Part shown: positions 5,268-6,819 of the stretch, in pieces
Position numbering within the stretch: the stretch's first letter is position 1
Layout: each line of letters begins with the position of its first letter
Notes under the pieces: generated by a model
Databases searched by the model: none
Seen by the model: only the letters and a program-made list of their open reading frames with translations
Told to the model about the DNA's origin: nothing
Origin: GCA-020352575 sp964600365
GTDB lineage: Bacteria > Actinomycetota > Acidimicrobiia > Spongiisociales > JAENVV01
Direction of reading: 5' to 3'
NCBI GenBank assembly: GCA_964600365.1
Contig: CAZRJG010000088.1
Location: forward strand, 1 to 6,819
Length of the DNA stretch: 6,819 nt
Translations under genes and position numbers: made by a program

Positions 5268-6819
5268 ATGCGCCTCGGACCCGCCGACACCCTCCGCACC
5301 CGCTGGCTGGGTCGCCTGCCCTACGCTGAGGCGTGGGACCTCCAGCGTGCCTTCCACGAGGGCCGTCGCCTCCGCACCGACGACGACTACCTGCTCCTCG
5401 TCGAGCACCCACCCGTGTACACGATCGGACGGAACGCCTCCGACGCCAACCTCCTTGTGAGCGAGAGCTTCCTCACCCAGAAGGGCGCCGAGCTGTTCCA
5501 CATCGACCGGGGCGGTGACATCACCTTCCACGGTCCCGGCCAGCTCGTCGGCTACCCGATCCATCGCCTGTCGGACCCCAAGCGGGTGAAGGCCTACGTG
5601 GACGCCATGCAGGACGCCCTCATCGCCCTCCTCGCCACCTTCGACGTGGAGGCGTGGGCCGAGGAGGGGTTCACCGGGGTATGGACCACGAAGGGCAAGG
5701 TCGCCGCCATCGGCATCCGTGTGAGCAGGGGCGTCACGATGCACGGCTTCGGCCTCAACGTGAACACCGACCTCGACTGGTTCAACCACATGATTCCCTG
5801 TGGGATCGCTGGCCGCCCCGTGACCTCGATCAGTGAACTCGTGGGTCGCGAGGTCGTGATCGAGGAGGTCGTGGAACGCCTCGTGCCCATCTGGCAGGAG
5901 GCGTTCGGCTTCTCCGACGCCGAGACCCAACTCGCAGCCTTCACAAGAGGTCAGGGCAAACCCCGGGAGTTCACCGTCGACCAGCTCCTCGCCTCGGGCA
6001 CGTTCAGTCCCCACCGCCACAACGCGGAGCCGGTCCTGTTCCGTGGCCTCCTCACCGACGAGCCGCCTCGGCCCAAGTGGATGAAGGTGAAGGCGAAGCT
6101 CGACCGCGAGTACCTCGACATGCGCAAGATGCTCGACGGCAACGACCTCCACACCGTCTGCCAGGAGGCCCGCTGTCCCAACATCTACGAGTGCTGGGAC
6201 TCGGGCACAGCGACACTCATGATCCTCGGCGACACCTGCACGAGGGCGTGTTCGTTCTGCAACGTCACCACCGGCAAGCCATCCGGCCTCGACCTCGATG
6301 AGCCGAGGCGCTCGGCTGAGGCCATCAGGGCCATGGACCTTCAGCACGCGGTGATCACGAGCGTGGACCGCGACGACCTCGAAGACGGGGGAGCGGCGAT
6401 TTGGGCCAACACCGTCCGTGAGACCCTGGCCCTCAACCCCGACACCGCGGTCGAGACGCTCATCGGCGACTTCAAGGGGGACCCCCATGACCTCAAGACC
6501 GTCATGGATGCCGGACCCGACGTGCTCAACCACAACACCGAGACGGTCCTCCGCCTCCAGCGAGACGTGCGTACGGCAGCGAACTACGGCCGCAGCCTCA
6601 CCCTCCTGTGGCGGGCGAAGCAGCTACGCCCCGAGGCGCAGATCAAGTCGGGCCTCATCGTCGGCCTCGGGGAGACCAAGGAAGAGGTGCTCGGCTGCCT
6701 CGCTGACCTCAACGCCATTGGCGTGGAGATCGTGACCATCGGCCAGTACCTCCGACCCACGGCCCGCCACCAGCGCGTGCACCGCTACGTGCACCCCGAC
6801 GAGTTCGAGGAGTACCGGG
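5268..6819 (+). CDS. Fused LipB-LipA: octanoyltransferase and lipoyl synthase (3' end outside window)
   Basis: One uninterrupted frame of 517 codons, with no stop before the window edge. The LipB half (about 1-215) moves octanoate from acyl carrier protein to the E2 lysine. It shows HPPVYTIGR (about 48-56), RGGDITFHGPGQ (81-92), KVAAIGIRVS with catalytic K144, and IPCGI with catalytic C178; these lie only two residues from K142/C176 of M. tuberculosis LipB, supporting the ATG at 5268. A linker (about 216-268) leads to the LipA half, a radical-SAM enzyme that inserts sulfur at C6 and C8 of the octanoyl chain. It begins with RPKWMK (268-273), then the auxiliary-cluster cysteines C298, C303 and C309, the radical-SAM cluster C324-x3-C328-x2-C331, VDRDDLEDGGA, GLGET and QYLRPTARH. 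The last 70 or so residues, including the expected C-terminal RSSY-type motif, lie beyond the window. Between the domains no in-frame ATG, GTG or TTG occurs from the GTG at 5883 to the ATG at 6081, so a separate LipA start is unlikely. Actinobacteria usually have lipB and lipA as neighbouring separate genes. Confidence 0.9.
   Translation, partial: MRLGPADTLRTRWLGRLPYAEAWDLQRAFHEGRRLRTDDDYLLLVEHPPVYTIGRNASDANLLVSESFLTQKGAELFHIDRGGDITFHGPGQLVGYPIHRLSDPKRVKAYVDAMQDALIALLATFDVEAWAEEGFTGVWTTKGKVAAIGIRVSRGVTMHGFGLNVNTDLDWFNHMIPCGIAGRPVTSISELVGREVVIEEVVERLVPIWQEAFGFSDAETQLAAFTRGQGKPREFTVDQLLASGTFSPHRHNAEPVLFRGLLTDEPPRPKWMKVKAKLDREYLDMRKMLDGNDLHTVCQEARCPNIYECWDSGTATLMILGDTCTRACSFCNVTTGKPSGLDLDEPRRSAEAIRAMDLQHAVITSVDRDDLEDGGAAIWANTVRETLALNPDTAVETLIGDFKGDPHDLKTVMDAGPDVLNHNTETVLRLQRDVRTAANYGRSLTLLWRAKQLRPEAQIKSGLIVGLGETKEEVLGCLADLNAIGVEIVTIGQYLRPTARHQRVHRYVHPDEFEEYR

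Noticed and set aside
4898..5329. + strand frame of 143 codons after sucB
   Set aside because: It is built from the hairpin repeats (giving strings such as GVCERSEPSGG), has no domain, and overlaps the start of lipB out of frame.
5121..6533. Long - strand open frame of 470 codons opposite lipB-lipA
   Set aside because: It is the mirror of a GC-biased + strand gene with clear LipB and LipA motifs. Its product is rich in Val, Gly, Glu and His with no recognisable domain.

Overview
The window reads as a high-GC actinobacterial chromosome segment (roughly two-thirds G+C by eye, strong G/C preference at third codon positions). An Acidimicrobiia-like member of the Actinomycetota is my best guess. 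The reasons are the actinobacterial type of E2 protein, the neighbourhood of E2 with lipB and lipA (as in Mycobacterium and Streptomyces), the secreted protein with cysteine-bearing SLH-type repeats, and the GAGCGAAGCGA-type intergenic repeats. The taxonomic guess is inference.

Layout, all genes on the + strand. 1-244: upstream region with no convincing gene and a possible -10 box. 245-1624: lpdA, dihydrolipoamide dehydrogenase (E3). 1676-3361: a secreted metzincin-type zinc protease with an FN3-like domain, a Thr/Ser linker and three C-terminal SLH-like repeats. 3434-4891: sucB-type dihydrolipoamide acyltransferase (E2). 4892-5267: a 376-base intergenic stretch packed with GC-rich hairpins and related palindromic repeats. 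5268-6819: one open frame that runs off the window and holds a full LipB (octanoyltransferase) followed in frame by a LipA (lipoyl synthase, C-terminus missing here).

Apart from the protease, the genes form one biochemical circuit. E2 carries the lysine (K43) that becomes lipoylated. LipB puts octanoate on that lysine, LipA inserts two sulfurs to make lipoate, and E3 reoxidises dihydrolipoate during turnover.

Two things stand out. First, LipB and LipA appear to be a single fused polypeptide, with no stop and no ATG, GTG or TTG between the two domains except the late ATG at 6081. This would place the two consecutive steps of lipoate assembly on one chain. Second, a two-hairpin palindromic element occurs complete in the intergenic region (5135-5186) and again, in frame, inside the flexible linker of the E2 gene (3704-3752). 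A third, half copy at 5053-5086 differs from the intergenic copy at stem positions that keep base pairing.
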